From assembly GCA_910585465.1 (NCBI GenBank), contig CAJUEW010000001.1, forward strand, positions 124,001 to 188,000: 64,000 bases of DNA, written 5' to 3'. The translations under genes and the position numbers were made by a program. Below, in pieces: positions 24,361-33,240 of this stretch (the stretch's first letter is position 1; each line of letters starts with the position of its first letter). The notes under the pieces are model-generated. The model searched no databases. It was not told the origin of the DNA and saw nothing but the letters and a program-made list of their open reading frames with translations. The stretch is from an uncultured Lachnospiraceae bacterium. GTDB lineage: Bacteria > Bacillota > Clostridia > Lachnospirales > Lachnospiraceae.

Positions 24361-25641
24361 TTATTTCATCATATTGGGCAGCAGCATTGAGAATATCGGT
24401 ACATACGACACCAGAAATACTGTAAAGAACAGAATGACCACAAACGGCAGTACATTTTTTGCCAGAGTGACAATATCCTGTTTCGTTGCCGGAATAGCCG
24501 CGAACAGACAGTTGCCAAAAGGCGGGGTCGCCTGCCCGACCGCCAGGTTGAATACGATAATGCAGCCTAACTGTACCGGATCGATACCGAAGCTTACTGC
24601 CATCGGATATACCAGAGGCGCAATAATCAGAATGATAGCCCCTGAATCCATCAGCATTCCCAGAATGATCAGAAGAATATTCAAAAACAGCAGGAAGCTG
24701 ATCTTCCCTGTAATAAATGTACTCATCAGATTCGTAAACAGCGTCGGGAACTGATAAACCGTCAGCACATATCCGAACAGAGACGCCGCCATAATCAGGA
24801 GCAGGATATTTGCAGTTCCTTTGACTGCGTCAATGGTAATCTGAAACAGTTTTTTCGGATTCATTTCTTTATGAATTACGGAAGCCACAAACAAACCGTA
24901 CACAACCGCCACCGCGGCAGACTCGGTAGGAGTAAAGATACCGGAGTAAATTCCCCCCAGAATAATGATCGGCATCAGAAGCGCCCATATAGATTCCCTG
25001 GTGGCAGCCGCCAGCTTTTTCAGGCTGAATCCGTCGGAGCTGGGAATATCATGCTTCCTTGCATAGAAATAAGCATAGATACACATAAACACACCTGCCA
25101 TAATTCCGGGAATCACGCCGGACATCAGAAGCTTTGATACGGAGGTTCCGGTGGTCGCGCCATAGACAACAAACACAATAGACGGCGGAATGACAATCCC
25201 CAGCGTACCGCCTGCTACCGGCAGAGCCGCCGCGTAACCTTCCGGATATTTTTCCTTCACCAGCTCCGGATACATCATACCGCCGATGGCTGCAGTGGTA
25301 GCGATAGAGGAGCCGGAAAGCGCCGCGAACATCATACACACTGCCAGTACCGCGATGGAAAGCCCTCCGCGGATATGCCCCAGAAGAGCCTTGGAAAACC
25401 CTACCAGTCTGGAGGAAATGCCCCCGTGCTGCATAATCGCCCCTGCCAGCATAAAGAAAAAGATCGCCAGAAGCGTGTATTTGGCGCCGCCGTTATACAT
25501 CTTCTGTACCACCGTCATCAGCGGCATGCCTGTCATAAAGCACAGCGTGCTTACACAGGAAAATGTCAGCGCCCACACAAACGGAACCCCTATGATTAAT
25601 GTAACAAAAAACAGAATCAACAATACTGCAATCGGACTCAT
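24361..25641 (-). CDS. TRAP transporter large permease, DctM family
   Basis: 426-residue translocating subunit of the second TRAP system, with about 12 hydrophobic helices. Hallmarks include ALSGSSIATTAAIGGMMYPEL, GIVIPPSIVFVVYG, GIFTPTESAAVAV, LLIILGMLMDSGAIILIIAP and LAVGQATPPFGNCLFA. The start ATG overlaps the dctQ stop as ATGA, so the two permease subunits are coupled. It is related to, but clearly diverged from, the DctM at 1.1-2.4 kb, implying different substrates. Confidence 0.95.
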   Translation of the reverse strand: MSPIAVLLILFFVTLIIGVPFVWALTFSCVSTLCFMTGMPLMTVVQKMYNGGAKYTLLAIFFFMLAGAIMQHGGISSRLVGFSKALLGHIRGGLSIAVLAVCMMFAALSGSSIATTAAIGGMMYPELVKEKYPEGYAAALPVAGGTLGIVIPPSIVFVVYGATTGTSVSKLLMSGVIPGIMAGVFMCIYAYFYARKHDIPSSDGFSLKKLAAATRESIWALLMPIIILGGIYSGIFTPTESAAVAVVYGLFVASVIHKEMNPKKLFQITIDAVKGTANILLLIMAASLFGYVLTVYQFPTLFTNLMSTFITGKISFLLFLNILLIILGMLMDSGAIILIIAPLVYPMAVSFGIDPVQLGCIIVFNLAVGQATPPFGNCLFAAIPATKQDIVTLAKNVLPFVVILFFTVFLVSYVPIFSMLLPNMMK

Positions 25642-26162
25642 ACTGTTTTCGCACCTCCCTCCACCTCATTGCCGCAGATAATCAGTAAATGTTTCAGTAA
25701 AATAATGATATGATCCAGCAGTATCATGAAAAATCCCACTGCCATAACAATATAAATATGATATGTGTAGATAGGAAGCGGCGTTACCTTCTGCTGGTTG
25801 ACCAGAACGCTCTGTACTGTGCCAAATAATCCGATCATGGAAAAGATAATTGCCGCAACCACAATCACATCGGACACCAGGCGGAACGCAGCGTCCGCCT
25901 TTGGTGTTTTAAACCGGATGATCTCTATCTTAATTTCCCCGTCTGTCTTGACTGCGATATTGCCTCCGATCACGACCATGAACATAAACAGGACAATGCT
26001 GAGCATTTCACAATAGGACAGTCCGGAATTCAGCAGATAACGCAGGCATACGTTAATAAAATTTACACCCACCGCCACTACTACCGCAACAAGCAAAAGC
26101 CATTTTTCTACCAAAAATATGGCATCGCTCACTTTGATGAGCCCCTCATATACTTTTTTCAT
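25638..26162 (-). CDS. TRAP transporter small permease, DctQ family
   Basis: 174-residue DctQ subunit with four predicted helices and the typical NSGLSYCEMLSIVLFMFMVVIG segment after the first periplasmic loop. It sits between the binding protein and DctM, overlaps dctM by four bases, and would form the QM membrane complex that accepts ligand from the lipoprotein at 26.2-27.3 kb. Confidence 0.93.
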   Translation of the reverse strand: MKKVYEGLIKVSDAIFLVEKWLLLVAVVVAVGVNFINVCLRYLLNSGLSYCEMLSIVLFMFMVVIGGNIAVKTDGEIKIEIIRFKTPKADAAFRLVSDVIVVAAIIFSMIGLFGTVQSVLVNQQKVTPLPIYTYHIYIVMAVGFFMILLDHIIILLKHLLIICGNEVEGGAKTV

Positions 26163-26212
26163 TACCCCTCTCCTTTCCTGTCAGAGCAGGTGTCCGGAAT
26201 TTTTTCCGCCGC

Positions 26213-27262
26213 TTATTTTCCCATCATCTCAAGCAGGGAGCCATACTGGCTGTTATAAGTATCATATACACTCTGAGTTGCCTGAAGCAGCTCATCATGA
26301 TCCAGCTCTACCAGTGTCATTCCGGCATCAATGCACGCCTGCTTTGCAGCTTCATTATCGGTCTGGGTTGCTTCCCATTCCACATCCGCCGCATAAGAGG
26401 CTGCCTCATCCACCCAGCCCTTCTGTTCGTCTGTCAGCTTATTATATGTGGCATCTGAGATCAGAAGAGCCGCAAGCTGGAATACATGGTTGGTTTCTAC
26501 CAGATAATCCTGGACCTCATAGTAAGCATTGCTGCTGATATTTACATATGGGTTTTCCTGGGCATCTACTGTCTTCTGCTCCATGGCTGTATACAGCTCT
26601 GAAAAATTGATAACCGTAGCTGAAGCTCCAAGGGTGTTGAAGATCGCCTGATGCACCTCATTAGACTGAGTCCGGATTTTCAATCCCCTAAAGTCCGCCA
26701 CAGACTCAATTGGTTTACTGGAGGTTGTCTCCCGGAAGCCCATTGTCATCCAGCTTCCCACATGCATGTTGGATGCTGCCATCTGCTCGGCCAGATGATC
26801 CCCGGTCTCGCCTTCAATGGTTGTGCGGGCCTCATCGTAATCTTTGAACAAAAACGGCAGGTCAAACACTCCCAGCTCCGGACAGAAATCCACAAGAGAC
26901 GACGTTACAATCGGACTCACATCACAGGTTCCCTGCTGAATCATTGCTGCCACCTCCGTAATACTTCCAAGAGTGCCGTTGGGATACATCGTACAGGTCA
27001 TCGTACCTTGGGAAACCTCCTCCAGCTTTTCCGCAAAAGCATTCGCGCCTTTGCCGAACACGGAATCCTCGGCATCTGCATAAGCTACTGTCAGGTTTAC
27101 AGCTTCTCCCGCAGAAGGAGCCTCTGCTTCTTCGGCATCTTCCTGCGCAGCCGTCTCTCCTGTACTCTGGCTGCTTTCAGCCGCTTTGTCGGAGCTTTTG
27201 GAGCACCCGTACATAGACATTGTCATTGCCGCAATCAGTGTCATTGCAATTAATTTTTTCAT
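26213..27262 (-). CDS. TRAP transporter substrate-binding lipoprotein, DctP family
   Basis: 349-residue receptor of the second TRAP system. ATG 27262 is chosen because GGAGG lies eight bases upstream; it gives a lipoprotein signal ending in the lipobox MYGC, followed by an acidic, alanine-rich linker. The binding domain has EKLEEVSQGTMTCTMYPNGTLG, MIQQGTCDVSPI and the conserved ligand-binding arginine in GLKIRTQSNEVH, then EQKTVDAQENPYVNI. In a DUF1537/PdxA2 operon the likely ligand is a sugar acid or its derivative, but this is inference from neighbours. Confidence 0.94.
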   Translation of the reverse strand: MKKLIAMTLIAAMTMSMYGCSKSSDKAAESSQSTGETAAQEDAEEAEAPSAGEAVNLTVAYADAEDSVFGKGANAFAEKLEEVSQGTMTCTMYPNGTLGSITEVAAMIQQGTCDVSPIVTSSLVDFCPELGVFDLPFLFKDYDEARTTIEGETGDHLAEQMAASNMHVGSWMTMGFRETTSSKPIESVADFRGLKIRTQSNEVHQAIFNTLGASATVINFSELYTAMEQKTVDAQENPYVNISSNAYYEVQDYLVETNHVFQLAALLISDATYNKLTDEQKGWVDEAASYAADVEWEATQTDNEAAKQACIDAGMTLVELDHDELLQATQSVYDTYNSQYGSLLEMMGK

Positions 27263-27340
27263 TATTTCTTCCTCCATTTTTTATTCTTAAATAAAACCCC
27301 AAACGAAATGTCCGGAGCAGCCGCTTTTTCGGCTGCGGGA

Positions 27341-28330
27341 CTATACCTGCGCCCAGTCTTTTCCTTCCCACCTGGGATGATCGTATACCTTTCTGTCTGC
27401 CACATACGGCCACTTCTTTCCTTCCAGCACGGCCAGACAGCCCTTCACGCACATCTGAGCCATCTTGATTACGGCCTCCTTTGTCTGGGCAGCGGAATGG
27501 GGACTTACAATCAGATTGGGACAGTTCAGGAGCGGATCGCCGGTTCCCGGCGGCTCGCTGCAGAACACATCAGTTCCTGCCCCGGCGATCACCCCCTTTT
27601 TCAGTGCATCCACCAGAGCCTCCTCATCAATGATTCCTCCTCTGCTGCAGTTAATAATTAATGCGGTTTTTTTCATTTTGCGAAGCTGCGGTTCCCCGAT
27701 CATTCCTTCTGTCTCCTCTGTCAGAGGAACATGGATCGATACAATGTCACTGGCTGACAAAAGCTCCTCATAGTCTGCAAAATAGTCTGCGCCCAGCTTT
27801 TCCATCTCTTCTCTGCTCATGAACGGATCATAGCCTGCGATTTTCATTCCGCAGCCCCTGCAGATCTTCGCTGTCTCTCTCCCAATCGCTCCCATACCAA
27901 GAATTCCCACGGTTTTGCCCTCTAATTCAAAAGCCTTTCCGGCTCCGCGGATCTCCCAGTTGCCTTTACACATTTCCCTCTGGGCCTCCGCCAGATTCTT
28001 GGACAGAGCAAACATCATTGCCACCGCATGCTCCGCTACACTTCGGTTGTTCGCTCCCGGCGTGATGACAACCGGAATGCCAAGGGACGTGGCCTTCTCC
28101 ACATCTACCGTATCATAGCCCACTCCCGTGCGTCCGATAACCTTCAGGTTCGGACTGTTTTCAATGGCCTGTCCGTCACATTTGGCAATACGCACAATAA
28201 GCGCGTCCGCGTCCTGCATCTGCTCCGGATAGTTATTGGGATTCTGGTTGTCCGCCACGTAGATATCCGCTCTGTCCTTCAAAAGCTCCATGCCTTCCGG
28301 ACAGATAGCCTGAGTCATGACAAATTTCAT
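27341..28330 (-). CDS. NAD-dependent D-2-hydroxyacid dehydrogenase family protein
   Basis: 329-residue oxidoreductase of the phosphoglycerate-dehydrogenase-like family that interconverts 2-hydroxy and 2-keto acids. It shows GRTGVGYDTVDVEKA, the Rossmann motif GILGMGAIG, NCSRGGIIDEEALVDAL with the substrate-side arginine, and the catalytic histidine in SPHSAAQTKEA. No serine-sensing ACT domain is present, so it is not the long form of SerA. ATG 28330 has AGGAG upstream; an in-frame TTG nine bases earlier is less likely. In this operon it probably oxidises or reduces an intermediate of the imported acid. Confidence 0.9.
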   Translation of the reverse strand: MKFVMTQAICPEGMELLKDRADIYVADNQNPNNYPEQMQDADALIVRIAKCDGQAIENSPNLKVIGRTGVGYDTVDVEKATSLGIPVVITPGANNRSVAEHAVAMMFALSKNLAEAQREMCKGNWEIRGAGKAFELEGKTVGILGMGAIGRETAKICRGCGMKIAGYDPFMSREEMEKLGADYFADYEELLSASDIVSIHVPLTEETEGMIGEPQLRKMKKTALIINCSRGGIIDEEALVDALKKGVIAGAGTDVFCSEPPGTGDPLLNCPNLIVSPHSAAQTKEAVIKMAQMCVKGCLAVLEGKKWPYVADRKVYDHPRWEGKDWAQV

Positions 28331-28363
28331 ATGATACAAGCTCCTTTCCCCTGCGCAGCAGGC

Positions 28364-29449
28364 TTATTTTTTCTTATGGTTTGCCAGGGTAATCGCATAG
28401 TCCATGGCATTTACCAGACTCAGCTCGTTGGCATGTCCGTTTCCGGCATGTCCAAAGCCTGTACCGTGATCCACACTGGCACGGATAATCGGAAGTCCCA
28501 GCGTTACATTAATGCCGGCCACCGCCTCCCAGTGGGACTCTTCCTTATTATATACAAATCCCTTTACTTTCAGCGGGATATGTCCCTGATCATGGTACAT
28601 GACAACCACAATATCATACCATCCGCCCAATGCCTTGGAAAATACAGTGTCCGGAGGCGTGGGCTTTTTCTCCGGAATACAAATGCCCTCTGAGAGCGCC
28701 TGATCAATGGCAGGCTGAATCTCTTCGATTTCCTCTCTGCCGAACATGCCGTTCTCTCCACAATGCGGATTCAGCCCAGCCACGCCGATCTTCGGCTTTC
28801 TGATTCCAAGGGCCCTGCAGCCCTCGTCCGCGATGCGGATGCATTCCAGCACACGGGCTTTTTTTACACGGTCACACGCTTCCCTCAACGATACATGGGT
28901 GGATACATGGACAACCCGGAGCCCCTCATGGGCCAGCATCATAGTATATTTATCCGTCCCGGTATAGTGGGCATAAATTTCCGTATGTCCGGAATAGTGA
29001 TGTCCTGCCATATTGATCGCTTCCTTGCTGAGCGCATTGGTCACAGTAGCGTCAATCTCACCGGCCATTGCCATCTCTATTACCTTTTTCACATAAGTAA
29101 AGGCCGCTTCTCCTCCCAGAGCGCACGCGCCCACTCCGAAAGGCTCCGGTCTGTCTTTGTCTGAGGTATCCGGAATCCTCTCCGCCGGGACCAGTCCCAT
29201 ATCCAGCACATCGACTGTTCCGTATGTAAACTTTGCGTCCTCCACCCGGCTCACCGGATTCAGGACGAGATCGGTTCCGTCCACCTTTCTGGCCACCTTA
29301 AGGGCATAAGCCATACTGCTCACATCCCCCACCACCAATGGCCTGCAGCGGTCATAGATTTTCTGATCCGCCAGCGCACGCACTGTTATTTCCGGCCCGT
29401 TTCCAAACGGATCTCCCATGCTGATCCCTAAAATCGGTCTTTCGCTCAT
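28364..29449 (-). CDS. PdxA2-type 4-phospho-acid-sugar dehydrogenase
   Basis: 361-residue member of the PdxA family. Metal-binding histidines are in GHHYSGHTEIYAHY, MYHDQGHIPLK and DHGTGFGHAGNGHA, and the N-terminus reads ISMGDPFGNGPEI, the form seen in PdxA2 enzymes, where classical PdxA has GDPAGIGPE. PdxA2 proteins oxidise and decarboxylate 4-phospho-threonate or 4-phospho-erythronate to dihydroxyacetone phosphate. Co-occurrence with a DUF1537 kinase in the same operon supports that role over vitamin B6 synthesis. The stereochemistry of the substrate cannot be decided here. Confidence 0.88.
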   Translation of the reverse strand: MSERPILGISMGDPFGNGPEITVRALADQKIYDRCRPLVVGDVSSMAYALKVARKVDGTDLVLNPVSRVEDAKFTYGTVDVLDMGLVPAERIPDTSDKDRPEPFGVGACALGGEAAFTYVKKVIEMAMAGEIDATVTNALSKEAINMAGHHYSGHTEIYAHYTGTDKYTMMLAHEGLRVVHVSTHVSLREACDRVKKARVLECIRIADEGCRALGIRKPKIGVAGLNPHCGENGMFGREEIEEIQPAIDQALSEGICIPEKKPTPPDTVFSKALGGWYDIVVVMYHDQGHIPLKVKGFVYNKEESHWEAVAGINVTLGLPIIRASVDHGTGFGHAGNGHANELSLVNAMDYAITLANHKKK

Positions 29450-29461
29450 CTCTTTCCTCCT

Positions 29462-30370
29462 CTAACACATTCCTTTCTCCGCATTTTCCTTCAGAACCTT
29501 TTTCAGCTCTTCCAGTCCCTCGCCGCACAGATAGCTGAACGGACGGCGGCAGTCTCCCACCGGATAACCCAGCAGCGCCACTGCTTTTTTCACAACCGTG
29601 TTAGGATTGCCATATTTGAACACCGCCCGAAGGCTGGCAATGGAATCCTGGGCTTTCTGGGCCTCCTCCAGCTTCCCTTCTTTAAAAAGGTTATAGATGG
29701 AAGCCAGCACATGCGGATATACATTGGCGCAGCCTGCAATCCCTCCTGCCCCGCCTTCTTCCAGACACGGCAGAATCAGGGAATCATTGCCGGACAGCAC
29801 GCGGAAATCCTTATCCAGCTCCTTTGTCAGACGGATATAAGCCTTCAGATTATCCCAATCGCCGCTGGAATCCTTTACCCCCATAATCACATCCACGTCT
29901 CTGGCAAGCTTTTCCACAGTCTCCGGGAGCAGACGGTTGCCTGTACGGGCCGGAATGTTATACAGGACAATGGGCGTATCCACATGCTTTGCCACCTCTG
30001 CATAGTGATCATACAGCTCCTTCTGAGAAGCAACCGCAAAGCTTGGAGTAATAATAGAAAGCACATCCGCCCCCAGCTCCTGGGCCTTTCTGCTCATACG
30101 GATGGTGTCTGCTGTGGAAATGCAGCCGGTTCCCGCATAGACCGGAACCCTTCCCTTTACCTTATCCACAGTGGCTTCCAGAACCTCAATCTTTTCGGAC
30201 TCACTCAGAATATAGCCTTCCCCATTCGTCCCGAACGGGAATAATCCATGCACCCCTCCCTCGATCATCCGTTCAATTTGTTCCTGCAGCACATCCAGAT
30301 TCACGCTCTCATCCGGATTCATCGGAGTCAGTATAGCCGGGATGATGCCGCTCAGCTCTGTCTTTTTCAT
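29462..30370 (-). CDS. Dihydrodipicolinate synthase-like aldolase
   Basis: 302-residue class I aldolase/lyase of the DHDPS/N-acetylneuraminate lyase family. The catalytic tyrosine is in VLYNIPARTGNR and the Schiff-base lysine in VIMGVKDSSGDWD. The pyruvate-binding loop reads FGTNGEGYI, where lysine-pathway DapA has GTTGE; this difference and the catabolic context argue for a sugar-acid aldolase or dehydratase instead of lysine synthesis. It lies between the Fe-dependent dehydrogenase and pdxA2, 12 bases from the latter. Its place in a threonate-type pathway is not explained by known schemes. Confidence 0.85.
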   Translation of the reverse strand: MKKTELSGIIPAILTPMNPDESVNLDVLQEQIERMIEGGVHGLFPFGTNGEGYILSESEKIEVLEATVDKVKGRVPVYAGTGCISTADTIRMSRKAQELGADVLSIITPSFAVASQKELYDHYAEVAKHVDTPIVLYNIPARTGNRLLPETVEKLARDVDVIMGVKDSSGDWDNLKAYIRLTKELDKDFRVLSGNDSLILPCLEEGGAGGIAGCANVYPHVLASIYNLFKEGKLEEAQKAQDSIASLRAVFKYGNPNTVVKKAVALLGYPVGDCRRPFSYLCGEGLEELKKVLKENAEKGMC

Positions 30371-30387
30371 TGGAAATCCCCTCCCTT

Positions 30388-31548
30388 TTACATAATTTCT
30401 TTATATAATCTGCGGGCATCGTCGGGTGTTACCTCCCGCATATTATTTACAAGCAGCCTCGTCACCTGCATTCCTGCTTCCACAAGCCCTTCCAGATCTT
30501 CCTCCGGCACTCCGAATTCCTTCAGACTGGTTGGAATTTCCAGCTCCTTCACAATCCTTTCCAGCCAGGAAATCATATATGCGCTCTTTTCTTCAGAGGC
30601 TGTGCACGCCTTTTCCCCGTGTACACAGCGGTCGTAGGCCTCAGCGAACTTTTCTCGGCAGACCGGCTCATTAAAACGCATAACCGGAGCAAGAAGAATA
30701 GCATTGGATACCCCATGCGCAATGTGGTATTTGCCGCCCAGCGGATAGCTCAGCGCATGTACCGCCGTGGTTCCTGAAGCCGTAATAGCCACTCCGGCAT
30801 AGAAGCTGGCCACCTGCATCCGGTTTTTAGCCTCCATTGCCTCCGGATTGTCACAGGCCTCCATGATGTTGTTTAAAATCATATCCAGCGCCTGCATCGC
30901 AAACATGTCGCTGAACGGATTGGACTTATTACTGGTCCAGCACTCAATAGCGTGCGCCAGAGCGTCCACTCCTGTGGCCGCGGCAATCTTCCGGGGAAGC
31001 TTTTTAATCATTACCGCATCCAGAATCACATAATCCGCAATCATTTCATCATTGACAATTCCCACCTTCAGTTCCTTTTCCGGAACCGCCACAATCGCAT
31101 TGGGAGTTGCCTCCGAGCCGGTTCCCGCCGTCGTAGGAATCATAAGGGATTTTACACATTTCCTGGCTCTCTTCGGATCTTCCAGAAGCTCCTTTACGCC
31201 ATATTCGTCGGTAGCCAGCACGCTGGCCAGCTTGGCTGTATCCATAACGCTTCCGCCGCCTACGGCGATGATAAAATCTGCCCCGGACGCCTTGAACGCG
31301 TCCACCAGTCCCTGCGCCTGAGCGTAGGTAGGCTCCGGAGGCAGCTCATCCAGTATCACAGTCTCTATACCTGTTTCTCTGAGCTTTGCCATGGGAAATT
31401 CCAGAAGTCCCGCTCCCTCAATCCCTTTGTCCGTAAATACTGCCGCCTTCTTCACCCTGTTTCCGGACAATATCATTTTCAGATTTTCCAGCGCGTCCTC
31501 ACCACTGTATACCTCATGGGGCATTTTTAAATTATACTTTACCAGCAT
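30388..31548 (-). CDS. Iron-containing alcohol dehydrogenase
   Basis: 386-residue group III (iron-dependent) alcohol dehydrogenase. The nucleotide-binding GGGSVMDTAK lies near residue 95, and the metal-binding residues in GVDALAHAIECW and ALSYPLGGKYHIAHG follow. IPTTAGTGSEATPNAIV is a further family signature. The ATG at 31548 follows AGGAGG by seven bases; an in-frame GTG two codons earlier is an alternative. In the operon it could act on a hydroxyacid, an aldehyde released by the aldolase next door, or a sugar acid. The exact substrate is open. Confidence 0.9.
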   Translation of the reverse strand: MLVKYNLKMPHEVYSGEDALENLKMILSGNRVKKAAVFTDKGIEGAGLLEFPMAKLRETGIETVILDELPPEPTYAQAQGLVDAFKASGADFIIAVGGGSVMDTAKLASVLATDEYGVKELLEDPKRARKCVKSLMIPTTAGTGSEATPNAIVAVPEKELKVGIVNDEMIADYVILDAVMIKKLPRKIAAATGVDALAHAIECWTSNKSNPFSDMFAMQALDMILNNIMEACDNPEAMEAKNRMQVASFYAGVAITASGTTAVHALSYPLGGKYHIAHGVSNAILLAPVMRFNEPVCREKFAEAYDRCVHGEKACTASEEKSAYMISWLERIVKELEIPTSLKEFGVPEEDLEGLVEAGMQVTRLLVNNMREVTPDDARRLYKEIM

Positions 31549-31586
31549 CTCCACTCCTCCTTTTTTCTTTTACAGATTCCCAAAAC

Positions 31587-32846
31587 TTATTTTTCCCGCT
31601 TTGTCTTCCGAATCATTTCTTCTATATCCATCAGAAGCCCGTCGCCGCCAAAGCCTCCGGATTTAGATATGAGATTAAAAGTCTTACCTATGTATTTAAT
31701 CTGAGAAAGGACCACTCCCGGATATATTTCACAGATGGGGCACAGCTCATTCAGATGAAGCTTTTCCAGAAAAGCCAGAAGTGTATCTCCACCAGTCACC
31801 AGAAGCGTTCTCTGAAGCCCCATATCCAGCAGCCTTTCCAAAATCGCGCCCAGGCTGCCGGAAATACGCATCCTTATCTCTTCCTGAGGGATTCCCCTGC
31901 GGTCGGCATACTGCAGGACCGTCTCCTTCTCCAGACTGGTGGCACTCTCCAGGATTGCGCACTCTGCCTTTTCAGTCATCTGCTTCCAACGGTCCAGACA
32001 GGCTTTCCCTTCCGGCTGATCCAGCCAGGCAGTCTCCAGCTTCTGCTCCAGGCTCAGCCGGATGCGGACGGCTCCTCTGCGCTCCGCCTCCTCCATCTGC
32101 CTGAGAGTAATAGGATTCACACTTCCGCAGACTACCAGCAAATCGTCGGGAAGTCCGGGAAGCAGCCGTTCCTCGGTCTCCAGCTCCAGAAGCTCCGGAA
32201 GTGCGGATGCAAGGCCTGCGCAGCCAGCCAGCAAATGCAGCTCATCCATTTCTTTCAGCCCTTTCACGGTCTCCTGAAGCTGACGATCATCCGCACTGTC
32301 ATAAACCAATATTCCTTCCGGACACTTTCCGGCGGCAGGCCCCGACATTACATGTACCGGCACCTGGCTCTGCTCCCCGATGATCTGCGACACCTCGGAA
32401 TGCCTGACCGATTCAAAAGGGTCTTTTCCGAACACACTTTCCGCTACCGGACAGCCGTCCACATAATGAATTCCGGCTACCGTTACTCTGCCCATCAGCG
32501 GAAATGCCGGAAGGAAATGTAGCTGCTTTCGTCCGGACGCCTCGAGGGCCGCGCTAAGTTCACTTCCGATATTCCCCCGGAGACCTGAGTCTGTTTTTTT
32601 GTATATACAGGGAATTCCCGCCCGGACCGCCTCCTGTACAATATTTCCCACAACCTCATAGGCCTTCTCCGGAGACACATGCCTGGTCTCCGCATCAATG
32701 ATAAGCACCTGTACCTCCGGCGGCAGCCTTTCCATTTTGCAGGCTCCTCCGCTCCCCACAAGGACAAGTGTCCCTTTTGCTTTGAACTGCACTCCTGTAT
32801 CAACTGCTCCGGTAAAATCATCTGCGATTACCAACAGTTTTATCAT
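31587..32846 (-). CDS. Four-carbon acid sugar kinase (DUF1537 / OtnK family)
   Basis: 419-residue kinase of the DUF1537 family, which phosphorylates threonate, erythronate or 3-oxotetronate at C4. The N-terminal substrate domain opens with LVIADDFTGAVDTGVQ and contains IYKKTDSGLRGNIGSEL and LPAFPLMGRVTVAGIHYVDG. The C-terminal ATP domain has LLVTGGDTLLAFLE and ends in the family motif SKSGGFGGDGLL. It is the first gene of a nine-gene operon; a PdxA2 dehydrogenase lies three genes downstream, so a D-threonate or D-erythronate type kinase is the best guess. A promoter lies 90-120 bases upstream. Confidence 0.92.
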   Translation of the reverse strand: MIKLLVIADDFTGAVDTGVQFKAKGTLVLVGSGGACKMERLPPEVQVLIIDAETRHVSPEKAYEVVGNIVQEAVRAGIPCIYKKTDSGLRGNIGSELSAALEASGRKQLHFLPAFPLMGRVTVAGIHYVDGCPVAESVFGKDPFESVRHSEVSQIIGEQSQVPVHVMSGPAAGKCPEGILVYDSADDRQLQETVKGLKEMDELHLLAGCAGLASALPELLELETEERLLPGLPDDLLVVCGSVNPITLRQMEEAERRGAVRIRLSLEQKLETAWLDQPEGKACLDRWKQMTEKAECAILESATSLEKETVLQYADRRGIPQEEIRMRISGSLGAILERLLDMGLQRTLLVTGGDTLLAFLEKLHLNELCPICEIYPGVVLSQIKYIGKTFNLISKSGGFGGDGLLMDIEEMIRKTKREK

Positions 32847-32936
32847 ACTCTGCTATCACCTTCTGCTCTTTTCATTTTCTTTTCCGTCAAAAATACGAAC
32901 ATTTTGTATAAATCTGTTCTCCTTTTGTCTATATTT

Positions 32937-32965
32937 ATTATAAGTCATGTTCATTTTCGTTACAA
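32937..32965 (-). promoter_or_regulatory. Promoter of the acid-sugar/TRAP operon (TTGTAA-N17-TATAAT)
   Basis: A weak -35 TTGTAA (32965-32960) lies 17 bases from a perfect -10 TATAAT (32942-32937). The weak -35 fits an activator-dependent promoter. No -24/-12 element (GG and GC 10 bases apart with sigma-54 context) was found, in line with the defective AAA+ domain of the adjacent regulator. Confidence 0.6.
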
Positions 32966-32991
32966 ACTTTTTTCCTGCATTTTTGTTTAAA

Positions 32992-33167
32992 TTTGAAACA
33001 TTTTTAATCTTTTTTTATAAAATCCGGATTTTTTTAGCTTGAAGAAAAATTTTGTTCCATTTTGGAAAAAATTTCAAACCATTTTATTGGAATATCATTT
33101 TTATATTTTGTATAGAATATTTCCATAAAAAACTATAATTTTATCCATATGTTTTATTTTGAAACAT
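32992..33167. promoter_or_regulatory. Candidate regulator sites upstream of the acid-sugar operon
   Basis: TTTGAAACAT occurs twice (32992-33001 and 33158-33167), and between them is an imperfect palindrome TTTGGAA-AAAA-TTTCAAA (33061-33078) built from the same half-site. The region is otherwise very AT-rich. The spacing upstream of the promoter fits an activator such as the PrpR-type protein; this is inference. Confidence 0.4.
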
Positions 33168-33181
33168 AAAAACCAATACAC

Positions 33182-33222
33182 AAAAAAAGAGCACAACCCC
33201 TGTAAAATCAGGAATTGCGCCC
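33182..33222 (-). terminator. Terminator downstream of the EamA gene
   Basis: A 14-pair stem including G-U pairs, 33222-33209 with 33202-33189, closes a six-base loop and is followed by seven T residues on the minus strand. It lies just beyond the malic-enzyme remnant and may originally have ended that gene. Confidence 0.85.
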
Positions 33223-33240
33223 TTTTATTATTTCAAAGCC

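Noticed and set aside
32937..33167. A sigma-54 promoter for the operon next to the PrpR-like gene
   Set aside because: No -24/-12 GG-N10-GC element was found, and the regulator lacks the GAFTGA loop needed for sigma-54 activation.
33001..33180. A replication origin in the very AT-rich stretch
   Set aside because: No DnaA-box cluster and no replication genes nearby; the composition fits a regulated promoter region.
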